Source: Phellopilus nigrolimitatus
Taxonomy: Eukaryota > Basidiomycota > Agaricomycetes > Hymenochaetales > Hymenochaetaceae
NCBI GenBank assembly: GCA_021029095.1
Contig: JAJOHG010000420.1
Coordinates: 1-21,192, forward strand
Direction: 5' to 3'
Length of the DNA: 21,192 bases
Shown here: positions 9,651 through 21,075 of the stretch, piece by piece
How positions within the stretch are numbered: the stretch's first letter is position 1
How the letters are laid out: every line of letters begins with the position of its first letter
Program-made: the position numbers and the translations under genes
The notes under the pieces: model-generated
What the model was told of the DNA's origin: nothing
What the model saw: the letters and a program-made list of their open reading frames with translations, nothing else
The model's database searches: none

Positions 9651-9799
9651 GACAGTGGTGGTGTGCACAAGGTACGTACTCGTGTCCTCTCCTGTGCCCC
9701 ACACGCGGTACCTAGTCCGCGCAGGCCGTCTACTAGAGTTGCGAGATGTGTCCGTTTCGAGGACACTCATGCAGCATTTATTTTGTATGAGGGTTGTAT

Positions 9800-10650
9800 T
9801 GAATAAACACAGTCAATTACTATCAGACAACGTTGAAAAAATTGATATAAATAAGATATAAATGATGCACAAGTAGAATAGAAAAGAGGATTCAAACCTG
9901 CATTTGTGTGGGTGGAAACAGGTGTCACGCAAGGAGTGTGCGACAGAGTGATTTTTCATGACGTCTAGATACAACATAAGCACAAAAAAATTGCATGCAA
10001 GCATAGCCAAGACACTGGCCATCCCGTCAGAAAAGACAAAAAGACCGTACGAGCAGATATAAAATAAAAAAGGGGGAAATACGAACCGGAAAGCTCACGA
10101 GGAAGAGTGTGACGCGTGGCGGTGTCGTGTGGCTGTGACCCCTCCCCATTCTAAGGCATACGTTCCCACACTCTTTGTACACTTTTCCGCTACGTTGTAC
10201 ACTTTTTTGTCGTAGTGACCGTGACAAGGTGCACAGCCACTGCAATCGAAAACGAGGAAGTGGAAAGGACGATCCTTTGCAGGAATCGTAATTATGCTGA
10301 CATTATGTGTTGAATACAGTTTTGTGGATGGAGTTATTAATGGTACTTAAGCTTGGAATATATACAGATGGAAGTTGTTTGAAGTCAGGAGTGGAAACGA
10401 GAGAGGAAACAAATTAATAGTCTTACTGAAGGGCGTATATTCCAAATGGCTACATCGATAGGAGCATGAAAAGAATGGCAAAATAGCTACAGAAGAGCAG
10501 TAGAATATAAGCCTATGCCTAACCGCCGCTTCAAGGACGAACTGTGCCGTGACGTCGAGAACAAAACTTGATCCAAAATATGTGCTTAAAAAGAAGATTA
10601 AGCTGTAAAGAGCCGGCGAATGCATTTGAAAAGGCTTTATGAGAAGAGAT
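9800..10650. other. AT-richer spacer without a recognisable gene
   Basis: Only short ORFs are present. Minor structure includes a 12-nt direct repeat TTGTACACTTTT at 10175-10186 and 10195-10206, and a 9-bp inverted repeat (GTGGCTGTG at 10129-10137 against 10232-10240). An ACGCGT at about 10112 is isolated. I see no gene here. Confidence 0.5.
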
Positions 10651-10657
10651 TCGACGA

Positions 10658-11240
10658 TTACAGAAAGACGAGAACAGAGTGCACAGCAGCCTCGACAAAA
10701 CTTAGCTTCATTTCCATTTCGCTGTCCCCCATTCCCCGAATGTCGTTTTCGGCACGAGCTTGCGGATTAAGGTCCAGGACATCCCACAAATGGCCAGAGT
10801 CGAAGTAACGTGCACACCACATCATTTTAAATACCGATAGATTCGTCCCCGATTCTCCAGCAAGTTGACAGAAGCATATTAAGAAGTCGGCCATGTAGGC
10901 ACCCTTCAAACGCCGGGCGCCCATTGTCAAATTAAGAGACTCTTGACGATGAAAACACATCTTCTTCGTTCCGCTTCAAGGATGATTGAGGACCTTAGAA
11001 TGGTATACTGTTGATAGTTATCCGGAGAGGTCCCGTGCTGTATTAAAAGAGGTGATGATTCATGTTCCTGGAAGGTAGGAGATTGTCAAGATATTTGATA
11101 TCTGAAGAAATATGTCCTGTCATAACGTTTTTTGAGCCACGCAGCTTGTTCGAAGGTTTCCGACCATCCTCATGTTTTCGGAACGAATCATACATGAGAG
11201 GTATGTAAGCAACAGCCACAAGATCCAAGATCTGACGCAA
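10658..11240 (-). other. Possible minus-strand gene relic, unrecognised
   Basis: Three minus-strand pieces read like protein. The first lies at about 11240-11043 (LDLVAVAYIPLMYDSFRKH). The second lies just after an AATACAG acceptor-like site, from about 11037 (NYQQYTILRSSIILEAERRR). The third runs from about 10925 to 10658 (KGAYMADFLICFCQLAGESG, later DSGHLWDVLDLNPQAR). They sit in different phases and could be exons of a small gene or a decayed one. There is no convincing start or set of splice sites, and I recognise no family. Confidence 0.25.
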
Positions 11241-11384
11241 TCAAGAGATACAACAAATTCATGTCTTGGATAATAAAGGTTCCTAAAGATATTACAGACG
11301 AGCGCGCTAAGCTAGATAATACAATGACAGCAGTCAGCGATTTTTCTTACACTAAGAAAGGACAGTCCACTAAGTAGTAAACAC

Positions 11385-12794
11385 TCAATCCATGATCCCT
11401 GCAAGAATCTTGAACACCTCATTCTGCCGGTCACGGAATGCCCTAAGCTTTGTCATGCCCAGCGCAAGCGCATTAATGCGATTCGCGAGCGCAATTGCAC
11501 GGCCTTGGATACTCCGACGGCGGCTCTCCTCCTCCGCACTGTCGTCCTCATCCGAATCAGAACTTGCCGCAGAGGACCGCCGTCGTCGGTGCTCTGCTCC
11601 CACGCCGCGCTCGAGCATGCGACGCATACGCTCCATGCGCGGTGTAGGCAGCTCCGCGCCCGCGTCGCCCCCTAAAATCTCGAGGGCGAGCATGGTGTCC
11701 TCCTCCTCTGCAGCGCGCGCGGCGGCGCCGATGGCGCCGAGCTCGCACATGAACGGCCGCAAGGGGGCCGGACACTGCGCAAGAGTGAGGTGCGCGCCGA
11801 GCACGCCGATGACGACGACCTCGCCGCCCTCGGACGTCGTCCGCGTCAGCGCGACGTCGAGGATCGCAAGCGCGACGCTGGCGAAATACGCGCGGGGCGG
11901 GTCCTGCACGAGAAGCCGTTTGATATGCCGGTGGGAGGAGATGACGTCCGCGAGGGACGCGTAGAGCGTCTCGCGGATGAGCTGGATTGCGGGTGCGTCG
12001 ACGGCGAAGGACGGAGAGGTCGGGCTGTCTGGCGCAAAGGACGACGCAACGGATCGAGAAGACCCAGCACGTGACGGCGTCGTCGGCGACATCGGGGCGT
12101 TAAGGTATTCCGATCGGGGCGGGGCCGGGGGTGGTGGAAGAGACTTCGACATGCTGCCCGGTGACCTGTTCGGCGACGGGGACGGCGACGGGTCGTACAT
12201 CGGCGGGGGGACGAAGCTCGCCTGCACGTTAGCCCCGCCTCCCCCGTCGATCGCCGCCTGCAGGTCTGAGGCGTAGCGGTCCTGGAACGTGCGGCGCTGG
12301 CTGATCTCGATCGCGACGGCGCGCAGCTCGGCGGCGATGCGGTTGAGCTGGGGGTGCAGCACATTCGAGACGGGATCTAGCCCGCATATGATGCGGGCGA
12401 GGTCATGGTTCTGCTCCGGAGAAAGGCTCTGGATCGTGGGCACATTCCGCGACCAGACTTGAAGGAAGGATATGAAGGGAGGCGGGCAGTTGTCGGATGA
12501 CAGGTCTATATGCACAGACGTTCTGGATCGCGGTAAGGGCACCGATGGGGGCGATGTTGTACATCTCAAGGCGGCGAAATAGAGACATAAAGCAGGTCCT
12601 GTTCATACGATTAGTTGTGAGACTAAACTCCAAAGTCAAAAATTAGACTGCGCACCTGTGATCATGAGATCGGCTTCCGCGCTGCTCAGCAAGTCGGTGT
12701 CGAGAAGCCTCTCCGCCTTCGCCTGAGTCAAAGACGACTTGAGGTAGCTGTGGAAAGCGTCCGATACTTGCGCTTCACTCAGTCGCTCGCTCAT
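11385..12794 (-). CDS. Conserved-looking fungal protein of unknown function, two exons, 450 aa
   Basis: Exon 1 is 12794-12656, the intron is 12655-12599 (57 nt, GTGCGC...ACAG) and exon 2 is 12598-11385. Splicing joins the codon split G|GA in frame and gives 451 codons including the stop. I do not recognise the family. The N-terminal 65 residues are helical (SYLKSSLTQAKAERLLDTDL). A hydrophobic patch, FISFLQVWSRNVPTIQSLS, and a helical region (QLNRIAAELRAVAIEISQRR) follow, then a Pro/Ser-rich linker (PSPSPSPNRSPGS) typical of phosphorylated linkers. A second ordered region (IRETLYASLADVISSHRHIK and RAYFASVALAILDVA) comes next, then an acidic/Arg stretch with likely CK2 sites (SDSDEDD) and a C-terminal helix (ANRINALALGMTKLRAFRD). 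There is no signal peptide or transmembrane segment. An in-frame upstream ATG at 12854 would add 20 Thr/Ser-rich residues; the later ATG, in the context ACCATGAG, is preferred. Confidence 0.75.
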
Positions 12795-12887
12795 GGTCGT
12801 CGTGGTCGTCGATGACGCTAGAGATCCTTTAAGTCCGATTGCCGGACTACGCATGTCACGATGAAGTCACAGTAGTAACGTCACGGT

Positions 12888-12909
12888 ACGCGTCTGACGC
12901 GTCGCGAAA
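12888..12909. promoter_or_regulatory. MCB/SCB-like cluster upstream of the 450-aa gene
   Basis: Two ACGCGT boxes (12888-12893 and 12897-12902), three bases apart, are followed at once by CGCGAAA (12903-12909), which fits the SCB consensus CRCGAAA. They lie about 95-115 bases upstream of the ATG at 12794. In yeasts these sites bind MBF and SBF, which drive G1/S genes. Function here is inferred from motif density and position. Confidence 0.4.
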
Positions 12910-15900
12910 ATCTTTGGGCAATCTCTGTCGTCGATCATGCTCGACGTCGACGAAGGACGATCAAAGCGGTTCTTGACACGGAAGCGCAAGTCCCGACATG
13001 CTAATCATACTTTTTTCCAGAAATCGATCTTATGGTTCGTACGAAGACCTTCTAGTTGTCACTGATTTTTTACTCTTTTTTATGTAAAAAATAGACTGAA
13101 GGCGATGCAGAGACGACTAAGACTGACAAACTATAGGTAAAAGTTCCCCGCTTCTAATTTCGGAATTTTGCCTGCTGAACCACTCCTTTAAACCGTTCAC
13201 ATATGTCACAGAGTGTACTTTCTACCTACTACCACCTTACGTACGACGAGGTCATAGCTGGTAACTACGGTTCGGTATCTCTTGCGTCTCTTCCTTTTCG
13301 CCAAACGCCGTTCAAATCGGAGAGACAACCTGCCTTTGCACAATCACGACGAAAGCATTCTGCTAAAATGCCATAGTTACTTTTGACTCTGCTTAAAATA
13401 TGTCTCACCTCGCCGTTTTTCTTATCATCGGATTTGTATAGTGCATTCGAGTTGCCCAAAACGCCGAAGGTCGGGACCTTACATCATACGCGCATGTGCA
13501 CATGCTCTGACAGGAGTCCTCGCCCAGTACTAATAATTTGGAGGCACACATACAGCGACGGCCAAACAGAATCAAACTGCTGGCACGCCGTGCTGGCGCG
13601 TCAGGCATAGCCAGCACCTCCCAAATCTAACGGCCAGATAACGTGAGTGATCGTCGGTGCCCGAAACAGACTAGCACCAATAATAACACGGTACGATGCA
13701 TCTATCAATTCATCTGCGCGAGTATCTACTCCTCCACACACAGATCGGTGCGGTAGCGCAGGCACCTCGGGTTCTGTATTCGAAGTTGTGGCTTTGAGAT
13801 GCACGGTAAGCGGGTCCGTGCAGACTCCAGTATCCGGGAGCTGCCGGCCGTCGTGCGGCACTCCTGGATCGGAAGGCGATCGCAATCGCCAATCGGGCAG
13901 ATCGGGCAAAGAGAGGGGGATGTCATAAGAGCCGGGGATGGGAGAAACTACCGGCGCGCGAGCATTGTCGTGAGCGTATAGGAGCCGGCCGAGAGATGTG
14001 TGTGCTACGCGCCTCCCAGCATCTCAGACCCCTACGCAGGTGACCCGAACTGCGAGTTTAACTGGGTTGTTACAGTTGGAGCCAGAACCGCCAGGCGAAG
14101 AGTGATCTTTCAGATAGCAAAACCGTCGCACTGGCGCCGTCTTTTTCGAACGCGAAGTCGACTGCTTCGGCATTCTACGTATACGTTTGCTGCTGCTTCG
14201 CCCGAATCTACAGAATCTAAGTATATCCTGCATGAGATGCGAACACGGTGCGCCGATTTCCACTCTCGCCTAGATCAAAACGCATTTCTAAAATATTAAT
14301 GCCAACTGATGCCTCTGATACCGTGGCGCATAATCCAATCAATTATGTATAAATAATGCCTCCTTGGCAGAAAGGCGCTGGCGACAGATTGCAATTGTCT
14401 CCCAGCTGTTTACCCGCGACTTCCTCCCGGCCCCGCGACGATGCGTATTCATAATGAAATCATTATGAGCTGTCGGACTCGCTGGCGGTCACTGATGATG
14501 CGTCGAAACGCCGAAGTCGTGGTCGCTGTCATGCCATATTCATTGTATGATATATGTATCTTATGATATATGTTACGGTACGATACGGAGGGGAGGGCAC
14601 GACGCGACGCGACTCGAAGAGGAGGTTTCAAGGTCATTTCGGGCCCGTGTTTCAGCATGTCTGTTGATGCCTCCCGCTCGCTCCCTTGCAAGGCGCGCTT
14701 GGTGTTATTGCTGGGTATGATCTGCAGCGTATCATGACGGCCAGGAGGCAAGTCTTTAATATATAAGATATTACTTACAATATACGCGAATGAGCGAATC
14801 AATTCGGCTCGGCAGGTAGAGGGGTCCGCGACGCGGAGAAGGTGTTCAAGAGAATTTCTTCCGGTATCTATGCTTTGGAGTACCTTTGGAAGAGGACATG
14901 GATACTTATTCTTATAAGTGCCGGGCTTGTGAACTCTCTCCGGACTCAAAGTCTGAGCTAAGGAAGTCATGAGTTCCGATGCTTTGTTGAATGGACCGTC
15001 AAGTTTAGAGCACGTTCCGAATTTGTTATCGCGAAGAAGTTATGTACATACTGCAACGTCTCGGGCACAGTGGCGATCGGCGCGCGTAACCGGCACCACC
15101 TCCTGAGCCCCTGTGGCTGTCGCGACAGCAACGCGCTGAAACAACATGCAGCGGGTTCTCACCCACAGGGGAGGAGGGAGGTACGAAAGCGCCGATATTT
15201 ACAGCCAACGTCCGGCGTTCGAACAGGAAGCGCGATGCGCAAGGGAGATCAATTGAAATCCTGAGGGGCCAGCGTACGCAATTCCGGGAGTTTGCGCGAC
15301 GACTGAATCGCAGAAGCGTCCGCCCTAATTTCCTTCTCGCGATAAGTAAATGTTTTCGCTGATGTGTCCGGCATGAAGGGCTACTTGCGCTTGGGTGGAG
15401 AACGCCGGTGGGCGCGGCTTCTGTCTGGCACGTAGATGAGGTTGATCGATCCGATCACAGGCCCCGGGCTTTTCCTGGGTGCATCGGGAACGCGCGCGGG
15501 GTGCGTATCTGGATCTCGCACATACGCGTCCGCGAAGGAAGAAGGGCTGCGCTGAGAAATCTGAGAAATCGGGATGCCGCTAGGCTGGCGCACTATTCCC
15601 GCACGCGGTCAGATGCGGAGAGAATTAACATCCCTGCAGAATGGGCAATAAAATATTTGATAATAATTGCTGGAAGAATTGATGAGCGCGACGGAGTGTT
15701 TCGTGAAGGAGAGTTTGCGTAGTGAATTGTAAACTGAAAATAGATTGTCTGTCGCTTTCTGAAAGTGAATTGCCATAAGGTGCTCGATTTTCCCCCGATC
15801 CAAGAAGCGAAGAGCGCGATTTGGAGATAAGGTTGGTGATGCAGAGATTTCTGATGCGCGAACGGATTTGGGGCCAGGTCTAGGAACGGAGTGGGCCAAG

Positions 15901-16700
15901 AATGCAGGGTTGATGGCTTGTGAAATGGAGAAGGCTATATAAGAAATAAAAACGTGTTTGTTTGGTATGCAGACGAAGAGGACCATCATTTTTGGATATG
16001 TACTGCAGCAAGGACACGGAAAGAGAAAGGACGAAGGAGGGAAGGGAAGACGTCGAGGGCGGGGGAAGCATGTCAGAGATGATGTTGACAGGAGGAAGCA
16101 ACGTGCCTGTGATTAACAGTTACATAATCAGCAAGCTTATTCTGCTAAATGAAAATGGGTGTCTCACTCTGAGCCAAATTGGACGAGAAGCGCCGGCCCT
16201 GCTCAGTGCTCAAGGCAGAAGGCGTGCATCGCGCCCTTCATACAAACTCCAAGCTTTCCTCTCTTTCGAGTCGACATCCACGTCCGCGTCCCCGTTCGCT
16301 TGAGCTTGTGTTTCAGACAGACCTACTTTGAAGTGTAGTACAGTCAGCTGGACCGGCCAAGGGTGGTGCTCAGGTAAGGGGCCCATGTTCTCGGGCCTCT
16401 ATCTTGGTTTGAATTGTGATTGCAACGTTCCACACAGATCGGAAGCTAGCCGACGAGCTGCTTATTATATCCCATTTTGCCTTTCGAAGCTCGAATTCTG
16501 CTCCTCTCAAGTCTTGCAAGCAATTGCGTACTCGGACGCTCGCGATCTCTCCCACCTGAATCGCATCTTCTGCGAACCCGCCCAAATCTCGTTGCAGCCG
16601 CGCGCCACCATCGCCATTTCCGAGTTCTGTTCCGAGTTCTGGTCCGGACTGAGTCTAGCCTTGAAACACAGCAACAGCAACAGCTGCAATTTCTGAGCCT
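12910..16700. other. Gene-poor region of about 3.8 kb
   Basis: I support no gene here. The longest ORFs are a minus-strand frame at 14449-14970 (173 codons, containing a GTAAGT donor-like site) and one at 15609-15989 (126 codons). Neither has a recognisable domain or a convincing gene structure. Small repeats include TATGATATATGT twice (14546-14557 and 14562-14573). No transposase, reverse transcriptase or terminal repeats are visible. The right end probably holds the promoter of the GATA gene: a TATTATAT sequence near 16463 is followed by C/T-rich DNA. Confidence 0.5.
15099..15177. repeat. Imperfect inverted repeat
   Basis: 15099-15104 and 15108-15116 pair with 15072-15077 plus 100 (that is, 15172-15177) and 15163-15171, forming a 15-bp stem (CCTCCT and CCCCTGTGG) with one three-base bulge and a 46-nt loop. 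It is in the gene-poor region and may be chance or a small element remnant. Confidence 0.4.
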
Positions 16701-16724
16701 TCTTCGACTTTTCGACTTCCGCAC

Positions 16725-16739
16725 ATGTCATTTCCGTAA
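16725..16739 (+). promoter_or_regulatory. Possible four-codon upstream ORF in the GATA-gene leader
   Basis: ATG TCA TTT CCG TAA lies about 400 bases upstream of the main start, in C/T-rich DNA that is probably leader sequence. If the transcript begins upstream of it, it could affect translation. The transcription start is unknown. Confidence 0.3.
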
Positions 16740-17129
16740 TTCCAGACTCATCTAGCTTTCGCCTGCTCAACACCTAAGTAGCGCTAACATTTTCTCCCTC
16801 TAATTCTCCACCTGGGACGCTCTCCTTCCAGGTCCTGCAAGCTGCGGAGTGCGGGGGACCGTATATTACAGCAAGCTCGAGACTCGTCGTCGTAATACCG
16901 ACGGACGTAATTTTTCCCTAGCCGACGTCTTAGCCGAGGCGAGCTCCCAACCTAATCTTCATAAAGATTTTCGATCCTCTCTGAGGTTGCTCCCGCGGCC
17001 ACGCCGTCAGATCCACGTCAACGACGACCACGTTGAACGGCCCAAGCACCGCGCGGCGCCGCCCGTTCTCGACCGCGACTCCGGCGACGCGCCATCCACA
17101 GCGTGCTGTTGCTCCAAGCACCCGGCCGC

Positions 17130-20100
17130 ATGGCGTCCCTCCCCGCGCAGGTCGTGTACGCGTCTGCGCCGCCGCCGCCCAGCGCCGCCGTCGGCGGTGG
17201 CAGCGGCATGGGGCACGCCCTCCCGCACCACCAGCACGCGCACCACCCCCATGCGCACACGCCGCCGCACCACCCCCACGCCCCGCACCTCGGCGCGTAC
17301 GCACACGCACACGCGTACGTGCCGTCCCCGGCCGCACCCCACCCGCAGCAGGAGCGCCTGCCCTCTATCCGCGACCTCGACATCCAGTTTGCGTCGTCGT
17401 CCTCGGCCTCGGTTTCCGGCGTCTCCCCTTCTTCGTCTTCGACTGCGGGCTTGGCAGGCGCAACACAGCCGCCGAGCGCGCCCCCGTCCGCGCTTTTCAT
17501 CACGCCGTCGCGCGCGCGCGCGCAGCAGCAACAGCAGCAACAGCAGCAGCAGCAGCAAGTACAAGCACAGGCCCCGCCTCCCCCGCCGCATCACCAGCCC
17601 GTGCTGTCGCCCGCGTCCTCGCGTTCGCGCACTGCGTCAGGCGCGTGGGGGCTACCTCCCCAGCCGCCTGGGCCCGGACCCGGGTCCGCGTCCGGCTCGG
17701 GGCTGTCTAGTCAGCACCAGCATCAGCAGGCAATGCAGGCTCAGTCAGCAGCTGCGGGCGCGCCGCCTGCGGAGTACCACCACCCGCACGCGCATAATCA
17801 AGCGTATGCCCCATCGGGCGGCGCGGGAAGCCAGAACCCGCACCCCGCGAAGCGGCCGCGGACGGAGGCGTCGGGGCCGGGGCCGGGTATGGGCATGGGC
17901 ATGGGCGGAGTTGGGCTGGGAAGCGGTGCAGGCGTGGGCGGAGGAAGTGGCGTAGGGCAGGGCGTGAGCGTGTCGCCTGTCAGTGCGACGGGGGGCGTCG
18001 CGGCGCGGTCGCCTTTGGTGAGCCCTTCAGCGTCTTTTTCAGCCCAGATTGCAGCGCCGCTGACTGACACGACCTTTCTTATTCAATTTTTTCCATCACC
18101 TTCATCAAAATTTGTATTAATATGGTACTAGCAGACGACATATACGCCCCATCCCCATCCCCATCCCCACTCGCACTCTCATCCGCACGGGCATCAACAC
18201 ACGCACCCTCCGCCGAACCCACACAGCCACAGCCATCCTTATCCGCCAGCTCCGCAGTCGAGCGGGCCCCCGCCCGCATCGCCGTACAGCTCTTCTTACA
18301 CGTCCCCGCACACACAGCACCCGCACCCGTCCGTCCACACCCATCACGCAGTGGCGTACGATTACGGCGCGTATCCGCATCCGCATCCGCAGCAGCACGC
18401 GGCGCCCCAGCAACCGCAGCCACAAGTAGCCCACCACGCGCCTGCCCATCCGGGACACCATACTCAACACGGGCAGCATGCTCCCGGGCAGGGGTACGCG
18501 CCCGTGCTTGCGCCAGGTGCCCGGCCGGGGATGTACCCGCCTCCTCCCCCGGCGGGCACCGCAGACACGTGGCATACCCAGCATGCGCCGCCCCAGCCGC
18601 AATCTCAGCCCCAGCCCCAGCCTCCGACGCCTACGAACACGCAACAGCATGTGTACGCCCCGCCGTATCAACGCGTCGCGGGCGTGCCCGGTGTCTCTGG
18701 CGTCGCAAGCGTGTCTTCCTTAGCCGGGGGGTACGGCGCGCCAGGTCCGGGCCCCGGCGGCGGCTATCCGGACGTCCAGGGCGCACCGAGCGCCAGCGTC
18801 GGTCAGAGCGTGTCGCCTGTGGTCGAAAGCACGAGCGCCGGCGCTGGAAGCTCAAAATTGGCTTACGTCCCGAAGGTGCGTCGATCTTTGCCAATTCGCT
18901 CGAGACTAATTTTATAATCGACATGAATTGGTATATGTAGATTCAGGAACATTGTCTCGTCCTGTACAACTTTGCGAGCCGGTTTGGTGAGTCCGCATTT
19001 ATTTCCTCCTTTCGCTCTTTTTACTGATTTAGTTACCACTTGCAGCGCACCAGCCCGCGCACCAGCCGCAGCAGCACCCATCGCCCGCCGACCTCGCCGA
19101 CATGGCGCGCCGCGCGGCGGAGGTCGTTGCGCTCCTTGAGGACTTCCGCCGGCTCGCAATCGCGGAGGGCGCCGTCTCGTCGACTGCGCTCTCATCGGGC
19201 ACTGCCTCCGTGGCGGGTATCTCGGGAGCAGACGGAAGCGCGGGCGGAGGAAAGGGGATGGGCGAGCCGGTGCCTGCGCCGTTGATTTCGGCCGGGGGAA
19301 TGGGAGGGGCGCGCAGCGCGCCGAAGAGGCCGTGGGAGGACGTGTCGGCGGACGACGACGACTCTGGTGCGGTGTATGCGCAGGTGCGTTCTCAGTCCCT
19401 TCACCGTCCTCGTATTCGATTACTAAAGACACTGGCTTATCACAGCCCACTCCAACCGCCGCGGTTCCCGCATACATCGCGACGCCACCTGCGGGCGGGA
19501 CGAAGGCGCAGAGCGTCGCAGAAAAGGACATGGCGCTGATCCGCAGCAAGCGCGCGATGCAGGTGGGCACGCTCGCGGCCGGCGTACCGAAGGGGAAGTA
19601 CCGCAAGCGCAGTGTGAGTCTTCGACGTCCCTTCCCTTATTTATCTTAGGATTGTGTTGGGCAATACGTACTTATCTTCCTGCTTTTTTTTTCTTTCTTA
19701 CTTATAGCGCGCAACGCCCCCGGGCAAGTGCCACTCGTGCAATATACGCGAGACGCCGGAATGGCGACGCGGGCCGGACGGGGCGCGGACACTGTGCAAC
19801 GCGTGCGGACTGCGTAAGTAGTCCCCCAGATTCTCATTAACGACCGCTAATTGCGCGATTGCTTCATTTATACATATACGACTGCAGACTACGCGAAGCT
19901 GCTGCGCAAGCGCGACAAGGCGGCGAGCACGGATGCGGCTGCTGCTGCTCTGGAGATCGACATGGAGACGCTGCGCGCGTCGACGCGCGCCCAAACGGAG
20001 CGCGACCAGTTGAAGGCCGAGCGCGAGCGCGAGGCGCAGATTGCGCAGCAGGATGCCGAGGCGCAGGGGCAGCAGGGCCCGGCCCAGGGCCAGGGCCAGG

Positions 20101-20258
20101 ATCACTACCCGGGGCATACGCAGGAGCAGGCGCCGCTGGCGAGCCCGTACGCGTTCGGGCCAGCAGCGCCGGGGAGCGCGTCGGCATCGGCATCGGCGTA
20201 TGCGGGCGAGCAGCAGTCATTCCTGCGCACGGCGCACGCGCGCGCCGCGTCATCATAA
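17130..20258 (+). CDS. GATA-type zinc-finger transcription factor, seven exons, 886 aa
   Basis: A nuclear DNA-binding regulator predicted to bind GATA sites. Exons are 17130-18017, 18132-18875, 18941-18986, 19046-19383, 19446-19613, 19708-19813 and 19888-20258; all phases agree. The finger is at residues 736-761, C-X2-C-X18-C-X2-C ([23 protein letters not shown]), with the basic tail [11 protein letters not shown]. The X18 loop matches the white-collar-like class and not the NIT2/AreA X17 class, yet no PAS domain is present. Other parts are an [11 protein letters not shown] motif from about residue 77, a Gln tract near 131-142, an NLS-like AKRPRTE near 240, His-Pro repeats at the start of exon 2, an [15 protein letters not shown] motif at 545-559, a helix ([19 protein letters not shown]), and a charged coiled-coil-like segment after the finger. 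The start at 17130 is the first ATG after a four-codon uORF (16725), with no other ATG in about 390 nt. A homologue of mushroom developmental Gat1 is possible but unproven. Confidence 0.88.
17522..17557 (+). repeat. CAG/CAA repeat encoding polyglutamine
   Basis: About twelve consecutive Gln codons, mixing CAG and CAA, lie in exon 1 of the GATA-factor gene. The tract is directly preceded by an alternating GC run. Such tracts are prone to length change between strains. Confidence 0.8.
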
Positions 20259-20805
20259 AAGCGCTCGAGCTCCCTCGCTGTTTTGTTCTCCGCTTTTGTT
20301 CGGTCTTTTCGTAGACGGACATCCCTTCTTTCCTTTTTCTTTTCTTCTCCTTTTTCTGTGATGTCTCTGATGCACTATCCGCTCCTTGCTTTGTTTGTTT
20401 CTCTTTTCTCTCGCTGCCACTCCTTTGCGCGTCTTCTTATTTTAGTTCCACTCTCTGTACACCGGTCTAATTCTCAAGCTTGGATTATAGTTTTTTTTTT
20501 TCTTTATTTCTGGTTTCGGCGTTTTCCTGTCTTCGAGTCCTTCCTCTCGCTCTCCTTTTCTCCTCTCTCCTCCACTCACTCTCGTCTCTTCCTTTCTTTC
20601 TTCTCCTTTCTCTTTTTTCTTTTTCTCTTTTACTTTGCCCTTTGATTACTGTAAACTATGTACGTGTAATAATTTTTTAGTCGAGAAATTCTGCCACGTA
20701 TATTTTCTTTACCTTTCGTTCATACGTACGATATTTGATTCTAAATATACACGCTCGAAGAGGCCCGATGGTTCCGAGCATGCTTGCCGCCGACCTCCGC
20801 ACGAG
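20259..20805. other. 3' flank of the GATA gene: long pyrimidine tract
   Basis: From about 20280 to 20640 the plus strand is strongly C/T-rich, with several runs of five or more T. Short AT-rich DNA with TGTAATAATTTTTTA near 20665-20680 follows and is a plausible 3'-end region. The overlapping hydrophobic ORFs come from TTT/CTT/TCT codons in this tract and are not genes. Confidence 0.5.
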
Positions 20806-20810
20806 CCAAT
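20806..20810 (+). promoter_or_regulatory. CCAAT box upstream of the cytochrome c gene
   Basis: A CCAAT pentamer stands about 266 bases upstream of the ATG at 21076. Fungal respiratory genes, including yeast CYC1, are activated by the CCAAT-binding HAP complex, so this site is a reasonable candidate. C/T-rich DNA at about 20970-21060 probably forms the leader. Confidence 0.3.
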
Positions 20811-21075
20811 AAAAATCTACGCAAATCGTCCGCGAAATGGGACAAATCAGAGACGCCCAACGCGGCGATGACATAATGGGAATATGATCGGAGGGACCCG
20901 GGATGCCGATTTGCTCATAAACTCCGCTTGCGCAATTTTCGGTCTTTCCAACCAACTTTCATCGTTGACGTCGCCGTCCTCCTACCTCTCCTCTTCTTCG
21001 CCACTCGCTGTCGAGTCGCGCCTCTCCTCGCCTACCTCTTTTCACTTTACTTTCACGAACCACTAGACGCTAGAC

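Noticed and set aside
12403..12639. Alternative frame of exon 2 of the 450-residue gene (MYNIAPIGALTAIQNV)
   Set aside because: It reads well locally but cannot be joined in frame to the rest of exon 2 without a poor intron. The chosen frame is open throughout and matches the exon 1 phase.
14449..14970. Minus-strand ORF of 173 codons as a gene
   Set aside because: It has no domain, no supported start or splicing and mixed composition. It is kept only as a note in the gene-poor region.
15200..15230. GTTCGAAC-like sequence as a tRNA T-loop
   Set aside because: No acceptor stem, D-arm or anticodon arm could be folded around it.
16849..17955. Long plus-strand ORF of 368 codons and several 150-225-codon ORFs on both strands over GATA exon 1
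   Set aside because: They are Arg/Pro/Ala-rich shadow frames of a GC-rich exon. Only the frame starting at 17130 joins the finger-coding exons in phase.
20283..20680. Hydrophobic Phe/Leu/Ser-rich ORFs downstream of the GATA gene
   Set aside because: They are translations of a C/T-rich tract in the 3' flank, not membrane proteins.
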